Part shown: positions 1-6,613 of the stretch, piece by piece | How positions within the stretch are numbered: the first letter of the stretch is position 1 | Layout: every line of letters begins with the position of its first letter | DNA from: Betaproteobacteria bacterium | GTDB lineage: Bacteria; Pseudomonadota; Gammaproteobacteria; Burkholderiales; Usitatibacteraceae | DNA: 10,847 nt | Direction: 5' to 3' | Assembly (NCBI GenBank): GCA_012274175.1 | Contig: JAAOZZ010000242.1 | Location: 1-10,847, forward strand | Position numbers and translations under genes: made by a program | The notes under the pieces: model-generated | Database searches by the model: none | Told to the model about the DNA's origin: nothing | Seen by the model: the letters and a program-made list of their open reading frames with translations, nothing else

Positions 1-470
1 AGGTGAACCCGATCGACTTCGAGAATTCCGAGGGCAACCTGGGGCTCGCAAACGCGCTCCTGCGACACCTTTCGGACAAGCTCCCGATCTCGCGCTGGCA
101 GCGTGACCTCACCGATTCGACGGTGCTGCGCAACATGGGTGCGGCGTTCGGCTACTGCCTCATCGCCTACGACGCGTGCCTGCGCGGCCTGGCCAAGCTC
201 GAGGCCAATCCGGCGCGCATCGCGGCGGACCTGGAGGGCTGCTGGGATGTCCTCGCCGAGGCGGTGCAGACCGTGATGCGCGCGCACCGCATCGCGGGCT
301 CCTACGAGAAGCTGAAAGACCTCACCCGCGGCAAGGGCGGCGTCACACGCGCGGACCTGCACGCGTTCATCCGCGCGCTGCCCCTTCCCGATGACGAGCG
401 GCAGCGCCTGCTGGCCCTCACCCCCTCCACCTACACGGGACTTGCCTCCCGGCTCGCCCGGGAAGACTGA
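1..470 (+). CDS. purB: Adenylosuccinate lyase, C-terminal part (5' end outside window)
   Basis: PurB performs two fumarate-releasing steps in purine synthesis: SAICAR to AICAR, and adenylosuccinate to AMP, as a cytosolic homotetramer. The frame is open from the first base. The first full codon (position 3, GTG) is an internal valine rather than a start: the sequence begins inside the fumarase/aspartase superfamily signature loop, and V-N-P-I-D-F-E-N-S-E-G-N follows, as in Escherichia coli PurB. Bases 1-2 (AG) fit the end of the signature lysine codon. Further PurB hallmarks are SRWQRDLTDSTVLRN and, near the C-terminus, YEKLKDLTRGK followed by a TPSTYTG block matching the E. coli TPANYIG end. 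About 155 residues are present, roughly the last third of a protein of about 456. It ends in TGA six bases from the stop of the convergent dehydrogenase gene. I see no terminator hairpin in between. Family assignment is firm. Confidence 0.95.
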   Translation, partial: VNPIDFENSEGNLGLANALLRHLSDKLPISRWQRDLTDSTVLRNMGAAFGYCLIAYDACLRGLAKLEANPARIAADLEGCWDVLAEAVQTVMRAHRIAGSYEKLKDLTRGKGGVTRADLHAFIRALPLPDDERQRLLALTPSTYTGLASRLARED

Positions 471-476
471 AGCCCT

Positions 477-1997
477 TCACGGCTCCGGCGTCGCGAGGGA
501 CACGCCCAGGCGCGCCCGCCGCGTGAGCCAGGGGCTTGGCCGGTAGCGCGGATCGCCGTAGAACGCCTGGAGCCCCGCCAGCAGCGAGAGCACCCGTGCG
601 GGGCCCATGGCATCGCCCATGGCGAGCGGACCCTGCCGGTAGCCCAGGCCGAGCGTCACCGCGCGCTCGATGTCCTCCGGGCTCGCGATGCGCTGCTGCG
701 CGATGTCGCAAGCCACGTTCACCACGTGGGCGATCACCCGCGGCGCGATGAATCCGGGGCAATCGCGGATCATTGTCACCGGCACGCCGTCGGATGCGAA
801 AAGACCATGGGCCGCCTCGCGCACCCGGGGCTCGGTAAGCGGCGTGCACATCACCGTGCGCATCCGATCGAGGCCGAACCACGCGTCGAGCGCCACGCAG
901 CGGCGCGGATCCAGCCCTTCGTCGAGGGCCGCGCCGGTCGCATCGCCGCCCCAGGGCGCCAGCACGCAGATCGCATCGGCTCCGGGACGCTCGCCTTCGT
1001 CGAGCGCTGCCCCCAGGCGACTTGCGAGCGAGGCGATGCGCTCGTGCGCTTCCCCGTTCGCGCGGCTCACCCAGGCGCGCGTGGGCTGCGCCGACGGGAC
1101 CGGTACCGGCGCCGCCGGCTGGCGCGCGCCGTCGGCATACCGATAGAAACCCTCTCCCGTCTTGCGCCCCAGCAGGCCGCCCATGCGGCGCTGCGCGAGA
1201 AGCGGCGTCGGCCGGAAGCGCGGCTCCTCGTAGAACTGGTGGTAGATCGAATCCATCACGGGCTGCGAGACGTCCAGCCCGGTGAGGTCCAGGAGCTCGA
1301 ACGGCCCCAGGGGGAAGCCCGCCGCTTCGCGCAGGACGTCGTCGATTCCGTGGAAAGGGGCCACACCTTCCGAGAGCAGCCGCAATGCCTCGGTCCCGTA
1401 AGCGCGACCCGCGTGGTTCACGAGAAAGCCGGGGCTGTCCTTGGCCCGCACCGGCACGTGCCCCATGCGCTTCGCAAGCGCCACCAGCCGCTCGGCTACC
1501 CATGGCTGCGAACGCACGCCCTCGATCACCTCGACCACTCTCATGAGCGGCACGGGACTGAAGAAGTGGAAGCCGCCCACACGTTCCGGCCGGGAGCAGG
1601 CCGCCGCGATCGCCGTCACCGAAAGCGAGGACGTGTTGGTCGCGATCAGGCACTCGGGGCCCACCACGCGCTCGAGCGCCCGGAAGAGCTCCCGCTTGGC
1701 CTCCAGGTCCTCGACGATCGCCTCGATCACCACCCGGCATCCGGCCAGATCGTCCAGGCTGACCACGGGGCGCAGGCGCGCGGCCGCTTGCTCCGCGTCG
1801 GCCGCGCCGATCCTGCCCTTTTCGGCCAGGCGGCGCATCTGGGCCGCGACCGCCGCCTTGGCGCCGTCGGCCGCTCCGGTGCCGCTGTCGTAGAGCAGGA
1901 CCTCGATGCCGGCTTGGGCAGCGACCTGGGCGATGCCCCGGCCCATGAGCCCGCATCCGACGATGCCCAGCACATCGCCGGGAATTGCATGGGCCAT
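477..1997 (-). CDS. paaH: 3-hydroxyacyl-CoA dehydrogenase, PaaH/PaaC type
   Basis: This NAD-dependent enzyme oxidises 3-hydroxyacyl-CoA to 3-oxoacyl-CoA. The 506-residue form with a duplicated C-terminal helical domain is typical of PaaH/PaaC of phenylacetate degradation (3-hydroxyadipyl-CoA), and related proteins act on short-chain hydroxyacyl-CoAs. The Rossmann motif GIVGCGLMGRG is at residues 11-21, NTSSLSVT (catalytic-type Ser123/124) at 121-128, the active-site histidine at 144 in FHFFSP with Glu156 following, and SPGFLVN ending in Asn194. The first helical domain covers about 185-290. A degenerate linker region (300-405) precedes a second helical domain that starts at DCPGFI (412). One oddity is HFFSP where the family nearly always has HFFNP. 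The start is the ATG at 1997, supported by GGAGG at 2005-2009, seven bases away. A TATCAT -10-like element lies at 2034-2039 but without a good -35. No other phenylacetate genes are in view, so the in vivo substrate is uncertain. Confidence 0.88.
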   Translation of the reverse strand: MAHAIPGDVLGIVGCGLMGRGIAQVAAQAGIEVLLYDSGTGAADGAKAAVAAQMRRLAEKGRIGAADAEQAAARLRPVVSLDDLAGCRVVIEAIVEDLEAKRELFRALERVVGPECLIATNTSSLSVTAIAAACSRPERVGGFHFFSPVPLMRVVEVIEGVRSQPWVAERLVALAKRMGHVPVRAKDSPGFLVNHAGRAYGTEALRLLSEGVAPFHGIDDVLREAAGFPLGPFELLDLTGLDVSQPVMDSIYHQFYEEPRFRPTPLLAQRRMGGLLGRKTGEGFYRYADGARQPAAPVPVPSAQPTRAWVSRANGEAHERIASLASRLGAALDEGERPGADAICVLAPWGGDATGAALDEGLDPRRCVALDAWFGLDRMRTVMCTPLTEPRVREAAHGLFASDGVPVTMIRDCPGFIAPRVIAHVVNVACDIAQQRIASPEDIERAVTLGLGYRQGPLAMGDAMGPARVLSLLAGLQAFYGDPRYRPSPWLTRRARLGVSLATPEP

Positions 1998-2085
1998 GCG
2001 GGCACCTCCGCCATGCGCGAAATCCGCCCGCGCATGATACGCGAGCCCGTCGCGCGAGCGGCCTGGCGAGGGGCCGGCGGCGGCG

Positions 2086-2604
2086 CTACCGGGCGAGCGG
2101 CGGCGTGCCTTCTCCGAGCGCGCCGATGTCGCCGGTCATCTCGCCGCCTTCCTGCACGAGCATCTTGCCGTAGCGGATCTTTCCGCTCACGCGGCCGCTC
2201 GCATGGATCACGAGCTTCTTGCGCGCCGTCATCTCGCCCTGGAACGCGCCGCGGATTTCCGCGATGTCCACGTCCACCTTGCCGTTGAACGCCCCGTGCT
2301 CGGCGATCTGGATCGCCCGGCTCACCATCGTCGCCTCGACGCGGCCCTCGACCACGAGGGTGTCGCAGTCGTCGATCTCGACGCCCTTCAGCTTGATGTT
2401 CGGCCCTACGATGAGCTTGCTGCCGGCGCCTTCATCGGCGCGCGGGGTGGGCTCGTGGCTCGCGGACCCGGGCGTGGCCCGGGGCGCGGCGGGAACCAGC
2501 GCGGGTGTGGCCGTGGGCGCGTTCGCCGGAACGGGGCTTGCAAGCGGATCACGCTGCAGGCGCGGATCGCGGTTTCGATTGAAGAGGCCTTCGCCGTATT
2601 TCAT
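2086..2604 (-). CDS. Bactofilin family polymer-forming cytoskeletal protein
   Basis: Bactofilins form nucleotide-free filaments from short beta-helix domains and serve as scaffolds for cell shape, wall synthesis or polar localisation, often at the inner membrane. The 172-residue protein has a disordered Pro/Ala-rich N-terminal tail (about 20-60) and one bactofilin domain (about 62-160). That domain opens with SKLIVGPNIKLKGVEIDDCD and continues as short repeated beta turns with regularly spaced glycine and valine (VEGRVEATM, GAFNGKVDVDIAEIRGAFQG, GRVSGKIRYGK). A short Gly/Pro-rich C-terminal tail follows. No transmembrane segment or signal peptide is visible. The start ATG at 2604 is preceded by GAGGGAG about six bases upstream; the open frame extends further upstream, but that part is low-complexity and not bactofilin-like. 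It is 88 bases upstream of the dehydrogenase gene and follows a gap of about 250 bases, so it may have its own promoter, which I could not define. Its exact cellular role cannot be read from the sequence. Confidence 0.88.
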   Translation of the reverse strand: MKYGEGLFNRNRDPRLQRDPLASPVPANAPTATPALVPAAPRATPGSASHEPTPRADEGAGSKLIVGPNIKLKGVEIDDCDTLVVEGRVEATMVSRAIQIAEHGAFNGKVDVDIAEIRGAFQGEMTARKKLVIHASGRVSGKIRYGKMLVQEGGEMTGDIGALGEGTPPLAR

Positions 2605-2917
2605 GACTTGCTCCCTCGGTGGAATATCCCGGAAGGTCCCATTCACGTTCCGTGCCACGATCCGGAATTTCGACGCTACGCCCCTTGCGCAAGGGCCGGC
2701 GCCGACACGCGAAGTCCCGCCGCGGATGCGGATTCGTCGCCCTGGAGCTACGCAAAAGCGGCGCTCGAGGTCAACGCATTGAATGCAAGGCGATTCCCAT
2801 GTCGTCCTGCACAGACAGGCAGGTACCGATCGCGCTACAACGCTGCGAGCGTCAGATGACTTCAAGAGGCCGCTTGTTCCGCGGCGGAGGAAACCCGCGG
2901 TCGAGCGCCGCCAGCGC
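2605..2917. other. Intergenic region upstream of the bactofilin gene
   Basis: About 313 bases lie between the in-frame stop of the aldo/keto reductase and the bactofilin start. The reductase-proximal 66 bases still encode its lost C-terminus. The rest has no convincing gene on either strand. It holds a perfect palindrome (2682-2695), a shorter one (2776-2786, GCATT-G-AATGC) and, on the minus strand, TTGACC at about 2769-2774 with no good -10 at the right distance. A TGGCACG sequence at about 2651-2657 (minus) resembles the -24 half of a sigma-54 promoter but lacks the GC at -12. No intrinsic terminator with a T-tract is visible. Confidence 0.6.
2682..2695. repeat. Perfect 14-bp palindrome upstream of the bactofilin gene
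   Basis: CCCTTGCGCAAGGG is its own reverse complement. It sits about 80 bases upstream of the bactofilin ATG, with no T-tract after it on either strand, so it fits a dimeric repressor or activator site better than an intrinsic terminator. The regulator is unknown, and a chance palindrome in GC-rich sequence cannot be excluded. Confidence 0.4.
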
Positions 2918-2920
2918 CTA
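2852..2920 (-). other. Conserved C-terminal tail of the aldo/keto reductase, beyond an in-frame TAG
   Basis: Directly after the TAG at 2918-2920, the same frame encodes 21 residues, A-L-A-A-L-D-R-G-F-P-P-P-R-N-K-R-P-L-E-V-I, and then TGA at 2852-2854. This matches the normal end of this reductase subfamily, in which an 'L-A-A-L-D-x-x-F-P-P-P-x-x-K-R-P-L-E' tail follows an acidic residue. The TAG falls where that Glu/Asp would be, so one base change from GAG explains it. The tail has no start codon or ribosome site of its own and is not a separate gene. Confidence 0.85.
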
Positions 2921-3670
2921 GGCGTCGAGGACGATGTTCGCCGACGACGCATTCTCGCGCACGTGCTCGAGGCTCGACGCCTTCGGGATCACCGTGACGC
3001 CGGGTCGCAGCAGCAACCACGCGATGGCGACCTGCGCCGGCGTGGCGCCCAGGCGCGTCGCGACCGCGTGCAGCGCTCGATGGCGCAGGAGCGCCCCTTC
3101 GTCGAGGGGCGAATACGCCATCACCGCGACCTCGCGCCGCGCGCACCACGGCAACAGGTCGAACTCGATGCCGCGGCGCTCGAGGTTGTAGAGCACCTGG
3201 TCCGCGGCCACGCGCGTGCCGCCCGCGACCCGGGAGAGCTCGTCCATCTCGGGGGCATCCAGGTTCGACACGCCCCAGCGCCGGATCTTTCCATCCCGCA
3301 CCAGGCGTTCCAGGACCCCGACCGTCTCCGCGAAGGGCACGGCCGCGCGCCAGTGCAGCAGGTAGAGGTCGATCGACTCCACGGCGAGCCGCCCGAGCGA
3401 GGCCTCGCAGGCCGCGGGAAGGGCGCGGCGCGAGGCATGCTGCGGATAGAACTTGGTGACGACGAAGACCTCGTCGCGCCGGCCCCGGATCGCCTCGCCC
3501 ACGACCTCCTCGGCACCGCCCTCGCCGTACATCTCCGCGGTATCGACGAGCGCCATCCCGAGGTCGAGCCCCAGGCGCAACGCGGCGACTTCCGCCGCGC
3601 GGTCCCGGCTGCGCTCGCCCATGCGCCACGTGCCCATCCCCAGCCGCGGCAAGGCCTGCATCGGCGCCAC
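2918..3670 (-). CDS. Aldo/keto reductase, C-terminally truncated by an in-frame TAG
   Basis: This is a NADPH-dependent oxidoreductase of the (beta/alpha)8 aldo/keto reductase superfamily, of the bacterial subgroup with LGMGTWRMGE near the N-terminus. The catalytic tetrad is intact: Asp43 and Tyr48 (VDTAEMYG), Lys73 (VVTKFYP), His106 (LLHWR). The cofactor signature IPKAS is at 228-232, and the barrel strands (GVSN, QVLYNL, MAYSPL) are in order. The 250-residue product lacks the last 21 conserved residues, which follow the stop in frame. The physiological substrate cannot be inferred. The gene begins nine bases after the leuA stop and in the same frame, so the start can only be the GTG at 3670 or the ATG at 3661; neither has a clear Shine-Dalgarno, which suggests translational coupling to leuA. 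The N-terminus is a few residues shorter than is usual in the group. Whether the shortened protein works is unknown: it could be a new pseudogene, a sequencing error or a tolerated truncation. Confidence 0.85.
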   Translation of the reverse strand: MAPMQALPRLGMGTWRMGERSRDRAAEVAALRLGLDLGMALVDTAEMYGEGGAEEVVGEAIRGRRDEVFVVTKFYPQHASRRALPAACEASLGRLAVESIDLYLLHWRAAVPFAETVGVLERLVRDGKIRRWGVSNLDAPEMDELSRVAGGTRVAADQVLYNLERRGIEFDLLPWCARREVAVMAYSPLDEGALLRHRALHAVATRLGATPAQVAIAWLLLRPGVTVIPKASSLEHVRENASSANIVLDA

Positions 3671-3679
3671 CCGCGCCCG

Positions 3680-5236
3680 CTATACCGCCCGCGCCTCCAC
3701 GCCGTACTGGGGATTCATCCGCTGGGATTTCGCGGCCATCTTGTTCAGGGCATTGAGGTAGGCCTTCGCCGAGGCGACGACGATATCGGTGTCGGAGCCC
3801 ATGCCGTTCACGATGCGGCCCGCCTTCTCGAGGCGCACCGTGACCTCGCCTTGGGAATCGGTCCCCTCGGTCACGTTGTTCACCGAATAGAGCATGAGCT
3901 CCGTGCCGCTCGCCACGATGCTCTCGATCGCCTTGAAGGTGGCGTCCACCGGGCCGCCCCCGCGCGCCTCCGCGCGCGCCTCCCGTCCTTCCTCCGAGAT
4001 CACCACGCGCGCGAAGGGCTGCTCCCCGGTCTCGGAATGCGCCGTGAGGGAGATGAGCTTGTAGCGCTCCACCTCGGGTGTGACGGTCTCGTCGGACATG
4101 AGCGCCTGGATGTCCTCGTCGAAGATCTCGCGCTTCTTGTCGGCGAGCTCCTTGAAACGCGCGAATGCGGCGTTCAGCTGCTCCTCGGAGGCGAGCGCGA
4201 TGCCCAGCTCCTGCAGGCGCGCCTTGAAGGCGCTGCGCCCCGAGAGCTTGCCGAGGGTGAGGCGGTTGGCTCCCCAGCCCACGTCGCTCGCGCGCATGAT
4301 CTCGTAGGTCTCGCGGTGCTTGAGCACCCCGTCCTGGTGGATGCCGGATTCGTGCGCGAAGGCGTTGGCGCCCACCACGGCCTTGTTGGGCTGCACGGGG
4401 TAGCCCGTGATCGTGGAGACGAGCTTGCTCGCGGCCACGATCTGGGTGGCGTCCACGCGCGTGGCGCACTTGAAGAAGTCGGAGCGGGTCTTCACCGCCA
4501 TCACGATCTCCTCGAGGGACGCATTGCCCGCGCGCTCGCCCAGCCCGTTGATGGTGCACTCCACCTGCCGCGCTCCCGCCATCACCGCCGCGAGCGAATT
4601 GGCCACCGCCATGCCCAGGTCGTTGTGGCAATGGGTCGACCAGACCGCCATGCCGGCGTTCGGAATGCGCCCGATCAGCGTCGCGAAGAGCTCGCCCCAC
4701 AACTGCGGCACGCTGTAGCCGACGGTGTCGGGCACGTTGATCGTGCGCGCGCCCGCCGCGATGGCGGCCTCGAAGATGCGGCAGAGGAAATCCACGTCGG
4801 AGCGCACCGCGTCCTCGGCCGAGAACTCGACGTCGTCGGTGTACTGGCGCGCGAGCTTCACCGCCCTCACGGCGGCCTCGAGCACCGCTTCGGGCTGCAT
4901 GCGCAGCTTGTGCTGCATGTGGATCGGGCTCGTGGCGATGAAGGTATGGATGCGTCCCGAGTTGGCGCCCTTGATCGCTTCGCCCGCACGCTTCACGTCG
5001 TTGTCGTTGGCGCGCGCGAGGGAGCACACGGTGGAATCCTTCACCGTGGCCGCCACGGCGCGGATGGCGTCGAAGTCCCCGGGGCTGGAAGCGGCGAAGC
5101 CCGCCTCGATGACGTCGACCCGCAGCCGCTCGAGCTGCTTGCCGACGCGTACCTTGTCGTCCCGGGTCATGGCCGCGCCCGGGCTTTGCTCGCCGTCGCG
5201 CATCGTGGTGTCGAAAATGATCAACTGGTCCTTCAT
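3680..5236 (-). CDS. leuA: 2-isopropylmalate synthase
   Basis: LeuA condenses acetyl-CoA with 2-ketoisovalerate to form 2-isopropylmalate, the committed and leucine-inhibited step of leucine synthesis, in the cytoplasm. The 518-residue length fits the common bacterial form. The catalytic TIM barrel (about 4-270) starts with [13 protein letters not shown] (metal ligand Asp14, neighbouring Arg13). It contains the metal-binding HxH in [10 protein letters not shown] (His202, His204) and [10 protein letters not shown] (Asn238 region). The linker carries HESGIHQDG (295-303). The C-terminal regulatory domain (about 385-505), which binds leucine in the family, includes [12 protein letters not shown] and ends in the [10 protein letters not shown] and A-YLNALNK segments. 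The start ATG at 5236 has GGAG at 5244-5247, seven bases away. It lies 210 bases downstream of pssA with its own promoter and a leucine-rich leader peptide, so it can be controlled separately from the ilv genes. Nothing in the enzyme looks abnormal. Confidence 0.97.
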   Translation of the reverse strand: MKDQLIIFDTTMRDGEQSPGAAMTRDDKVRVGKQLERLRVDVIEAGFAASSPGDFDAIRAVAATVKDSTVCSLARANDNDVKRAGEAIKGANSGRIHTFIATSPIHMQHKLRMQPEAVLEAAVRAVKLARQYTDDVEFSAEDAVRSDVDFLCRIFEAAIAAGARTINVPDTVGYSVPQLWGELFATLIGRIPNAGMAVWSTHCHNDLGMAVANSLAAVMAGARQVECTINGLGERAGNASLEEIVMAVKTRSDFFKCATRVDATQIVAASKLVSTITGYPVQPNKAVVGANAFAHESGIHQDGVLKHRETYEIMRASDVGWGANRLTLGKLSGRSAFKARLQELGIALASEEQLNAAFARFKELADKKREIFDEDIQALMSDETVTPEVERYKLISLTAHSETGEQPFARVVISEEGREARAEARGGGPVDATFKAIESIVASGTELMLYSVNNVTEGTDSQGEVTVRLEKAGRIVNGMGSDTDIVVASAKAYLNALNKMAAKSQRMNPQYGVEARAV

Positions 5237-5320
5237 GGGATGTCTCCGCTCGTCGGATGAACTGATCCGCCCCGCGTTGCCTGGGCGGCCGGATGCTGCA
5301 CGAAATGGGGGGTGGGATAT
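5237..5320 (-). promoter_or_regulatory. leuA leader RNA with mutually exclusive pairings
   Basis: Between the leader-peptide stop and the leuA start, read on the minus strand, CCGCCC (5288-5283) can pair with GGGCGG (5272-5267) around a 10-base loop. The GCCCAG at 5286-5281 could instead pair with CTGGGC inside the leucine-codon stretch (5350-5345), and GCAGCA (5299-5294) with the TGCTGC of the CTG run (5340-5335). Closer to leuA there is an alternating series: ATCCG (5294-5290), CGGAT (5269-5265), ATCCG (5258-5254), then CGGA (5248-5245), which overlaps the leuA Shine-Dalgarno. Each element can pair with the next. No U-tract follows the hairpin, so translational attenuation or Rho action is more plausible than an intrinsic terminator. 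The pairings are visible; the mechanism is inference. Confidence 0.5.
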
Positions 5321-5407
5321 TTAGCGCGCGAGGCGCAGCAGCAGGCCCAGCGCGAGCGCGCGGGCCGGGGAAAGGCGAAGGCTGGTGAGGTCGCCGATCG
5401 AATGCAT
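5321..5407 (-). CDS. Leucine-rich leader peptide of leuA (putative leuL)
   Basis: A 28-codon open frame runs from ATG at 5407 to TAA at 5321 on the minus strand, upstream of leuA. Nine of its 28 residues are leucine (positions 7, 10, 12, 18, 20, 22, 23, 24, 26), including three consecutive CTG codons within A-L-A-L-G-L-L-L-R-L; two others are CTT, usually uncommon in GC-rich genomes. This is the signature of an attenuator peptide whose translation rate reports charged tRNA-Leu. There is no Shine-Dalgarno. The ATG comes six bases after a TATAGT -10 element, so the A would be the first transcribed base, and translation would be leaderless. The codons fold into a GC-rich hairpin (GCGCGC arms at 5361-5356 and 5329-5324) that a translating ribosome would melt. 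The short frame could be coincidence, but leucine richness, promoter position and location before leuA agree. Confidence 0.78.
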   Translation of the reverse strand: MHSIGDLTSLRLSPARALALGLLLRLAR

Positions 5408-5413
5408 GGACGA

Positions 5414-5443
5414 ACTATAGCGGCAGGTTGCGCCCCTTGGCAA
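5414..5443 (-). promoter_or_regulatory. Sigma-70 type promoter of the leuL-leuA unit
   Basis: On the minus strand TTGCCA (-35, 5443-5438) and TATAGT (-10, 5419-5414) are separated by 18 bases; each hexamer differs from consensus at one position. The -35 begins three bases after the pssA stop codon. The expected initiation base, seven bases past the -10, is the A of the leader-peptide ATG at 5407. The placement suggests that leuA is transcribed independently of, or in addition to, read-through from the ilv-pss genes. Confidence 0.75.
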
Positions 5444-5446
5444 GCC

Positions 5447-6613
5447 TCAGGGCTCCTGCGGGGCGAGCTCCTTGCTCGACTTGCCGCCGTAACGCAGGAT
5501 CAGCGCCACCGTGTCATGGGCCCCATGCTCCTCGGCGATGTCGAGCGGCGTCATGCCCGACAGGTCGTGCACGTTGGGGCTCGCCCCGGACGCGAGCAGG
5601 ACCTCGACCGCCTCCTGGAAGCCCATCTCGGCGGCGAGTGCCAGCGCGGTGGCGCCCTGGTCGTCGCCCAGGTCGAGCGCGGCCCCGCGCGCGACGAGCA
5701 GCTCGATGGCCGGCAGGTTGGCCTCCTCCACCGCCACCATGAGCAGCGTGCGGCCTCCCTGGGAAACCACGCTGTCCACGCCCGTGGCCGAGAGCATGCG
5801 CGCGAGCGCCGTGAGGTTGCCCTCCTCCATCGCTTCCCGGACGCCCTGGTATTGCTTCTGGGTCGCCTCGGTGCGCGCCCGGAGCACCGCCCACATGGTG
5901 TAGCCGGATATCCCGTAGACCAGCGAGATGCCCCAGAGCACGTGGGAAGGCTCGATGGAGATGAGGAGGAGTGCGACGACGATCACGATCGTGACCCAGA
6001 ACGGCATCTGGCGGCGCAGGTTGATGTCCTTGCCGCTGTAGAACTTCACGTTCGAGACCATGGTGATGCCGGCGAACACGGTGAGCGCCGCGGCATACCA
6101 GCGCACCTCGCCGCCGCGCACCTGGTAGTCGTTGAGCACCCAGATCATCCCGGTCACGAGCGCGGCGGCCGCGGGGCTCGGGATTCCCGTGAACCAGCGC
6201 TTGTCGGCCACGGCGAGCTGCGTGTTGAAGCGCGCGAGGCGCAACGCCGCCCCGGCGCAATAGACGAACGCGGCGATCCAGCCGATGCGGCCCATGCCGC
6301 GCAGGGCCCATTCGTACATGAGCAGCGCCGGGGCCGCGCCGAAGGAGACCATGTCGGCGAGGCTGTCGTACTCGGCCCCGAAGGCGGACTGGGTGCGGGT
6401 GAGGCGCGCCACGCGCCCGTCCAGGCCGTCGAGCACCATGGCCACGAACACCGCGATCGCGGCCTGCTCGACGTTGTGGTTCATCCCCTGCACGATCGCG
6501 TAGAACCCGGCGAAAAGCGCGAGGGTGGTGAACAGGTTGGGCAGCAGGTAGATGCCGCGCCTGCGCGCCCGCTCGAACACCGGTTTCGGCGGGCGCTCGA
6601 CGGGGATGGCCAT
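5447..6613 (-). CDS. pssA: Phosphatidylserine synthase fused to C-terminal ankyrin repeats
   Basis: PssA is an integral membrane CDP-alcohol phosphotransferase making phosphatidylserine from CDP-diacylglycerol and serine. The complete catalytic signature D-G-x2-A-R-x8-G-x3-D-x3-D is at residues 65-87 (Asp65, Gly66, Ala69, Arg70, Gly79, Asp83, Asp87). Hydrophobic segments lie at roughly 22-42, 50-62, 88-103, 110-128, 146-161, 172-187, 205-221 and 224-243. The typical enzyme ends near residue 245-280. This one has 388 residues, and after a charged linker (245-258) carries one degenerate and three recognisable ankyrin repeats (about 255-377). The best are TALALAAEMGFQEAVEVLLA-SGASPN and MTPLDIAEEHG. 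The linker and repeats probably lie on the cytoplasmic face; their partner is unknown. The start is the ATG at 6613, 14 bases after the psd stop; the frame extends further upstream but would overlap psd and is not PssA-like. The Shine-Dalgarno is weak (GGA), which suggests coupling to psd. The frame is continuous across the fusion. Confidence 0.93.
   Translation of the reverse strand: MAIPVERPPKPVFERARRRGIYLLPNLFTTLALFAGFYAIVQGMNHNVEQAAIAVFVAMVLDGLDGRVARLTRTQSAFGAEYDSLADMVSFGAAPALLMYEWALRGMGRIGWIAAFVYCAGAALRLARFNTQLAVADKRWFTGIPSPAAAALVTGMIWVLNDYQVRGGEVRWYAAALTVFAGITMVSNVKFYSGKDINLRRQMPFWVTIVIVVALLLISIEPSHVLWGISLVYGISGYTMWAVLRARTEATQKQYQGVREAMEEGNLTALARMLSATGVDSVVSQGGRTLLMVAVEEANLPAIELLVARGAALDLGDDQGATALALAAEMGFQEAVEVLLASGASPNVHDLSGMTPLDIAEEHGAHDTVALILRYGGKSSKELAPQEP

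Noticed and set aside
471..476. A bidirectional terminator between purB and the dehydrogenase gene.
   Set aside because: Only six bases separate the stops and I see no hairpin with flanking A/T runs around them.
726..2288. A 520-codon plus-strand frame opposite the dehydrogenase and part of the bactofilin gene.
   Set aside because: It overlaps two well-supported genes on the other strand and has no family resemblance; GC-driven absence of stops explains it.
2642..2657. Possible sigma-54 promoter on the minus strand before the bactofilin gene (TGGCACG with four bases to GTGAA).
   Set aside because: The -24 element matches, but the -12 element lacks the required GC, so it is probably chance.
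2783..5260. A plus-strand frame open for about 825 codons, opposite the reductase and leuA.
   Set aside because: It is antisense to two genes with clear catalytic motifs. Its translation is rich in His, Arg and Gly with no recognisable domain, the usual mirror of strong third-position GC bias.
5267..5288. CCGCCC/GGGCGG hairpin as an intrinsic terminator before leuA.
   Set aside because: No U-tract follows on the minus strand, so it is treated as part of a switching leader and not called a terminator.
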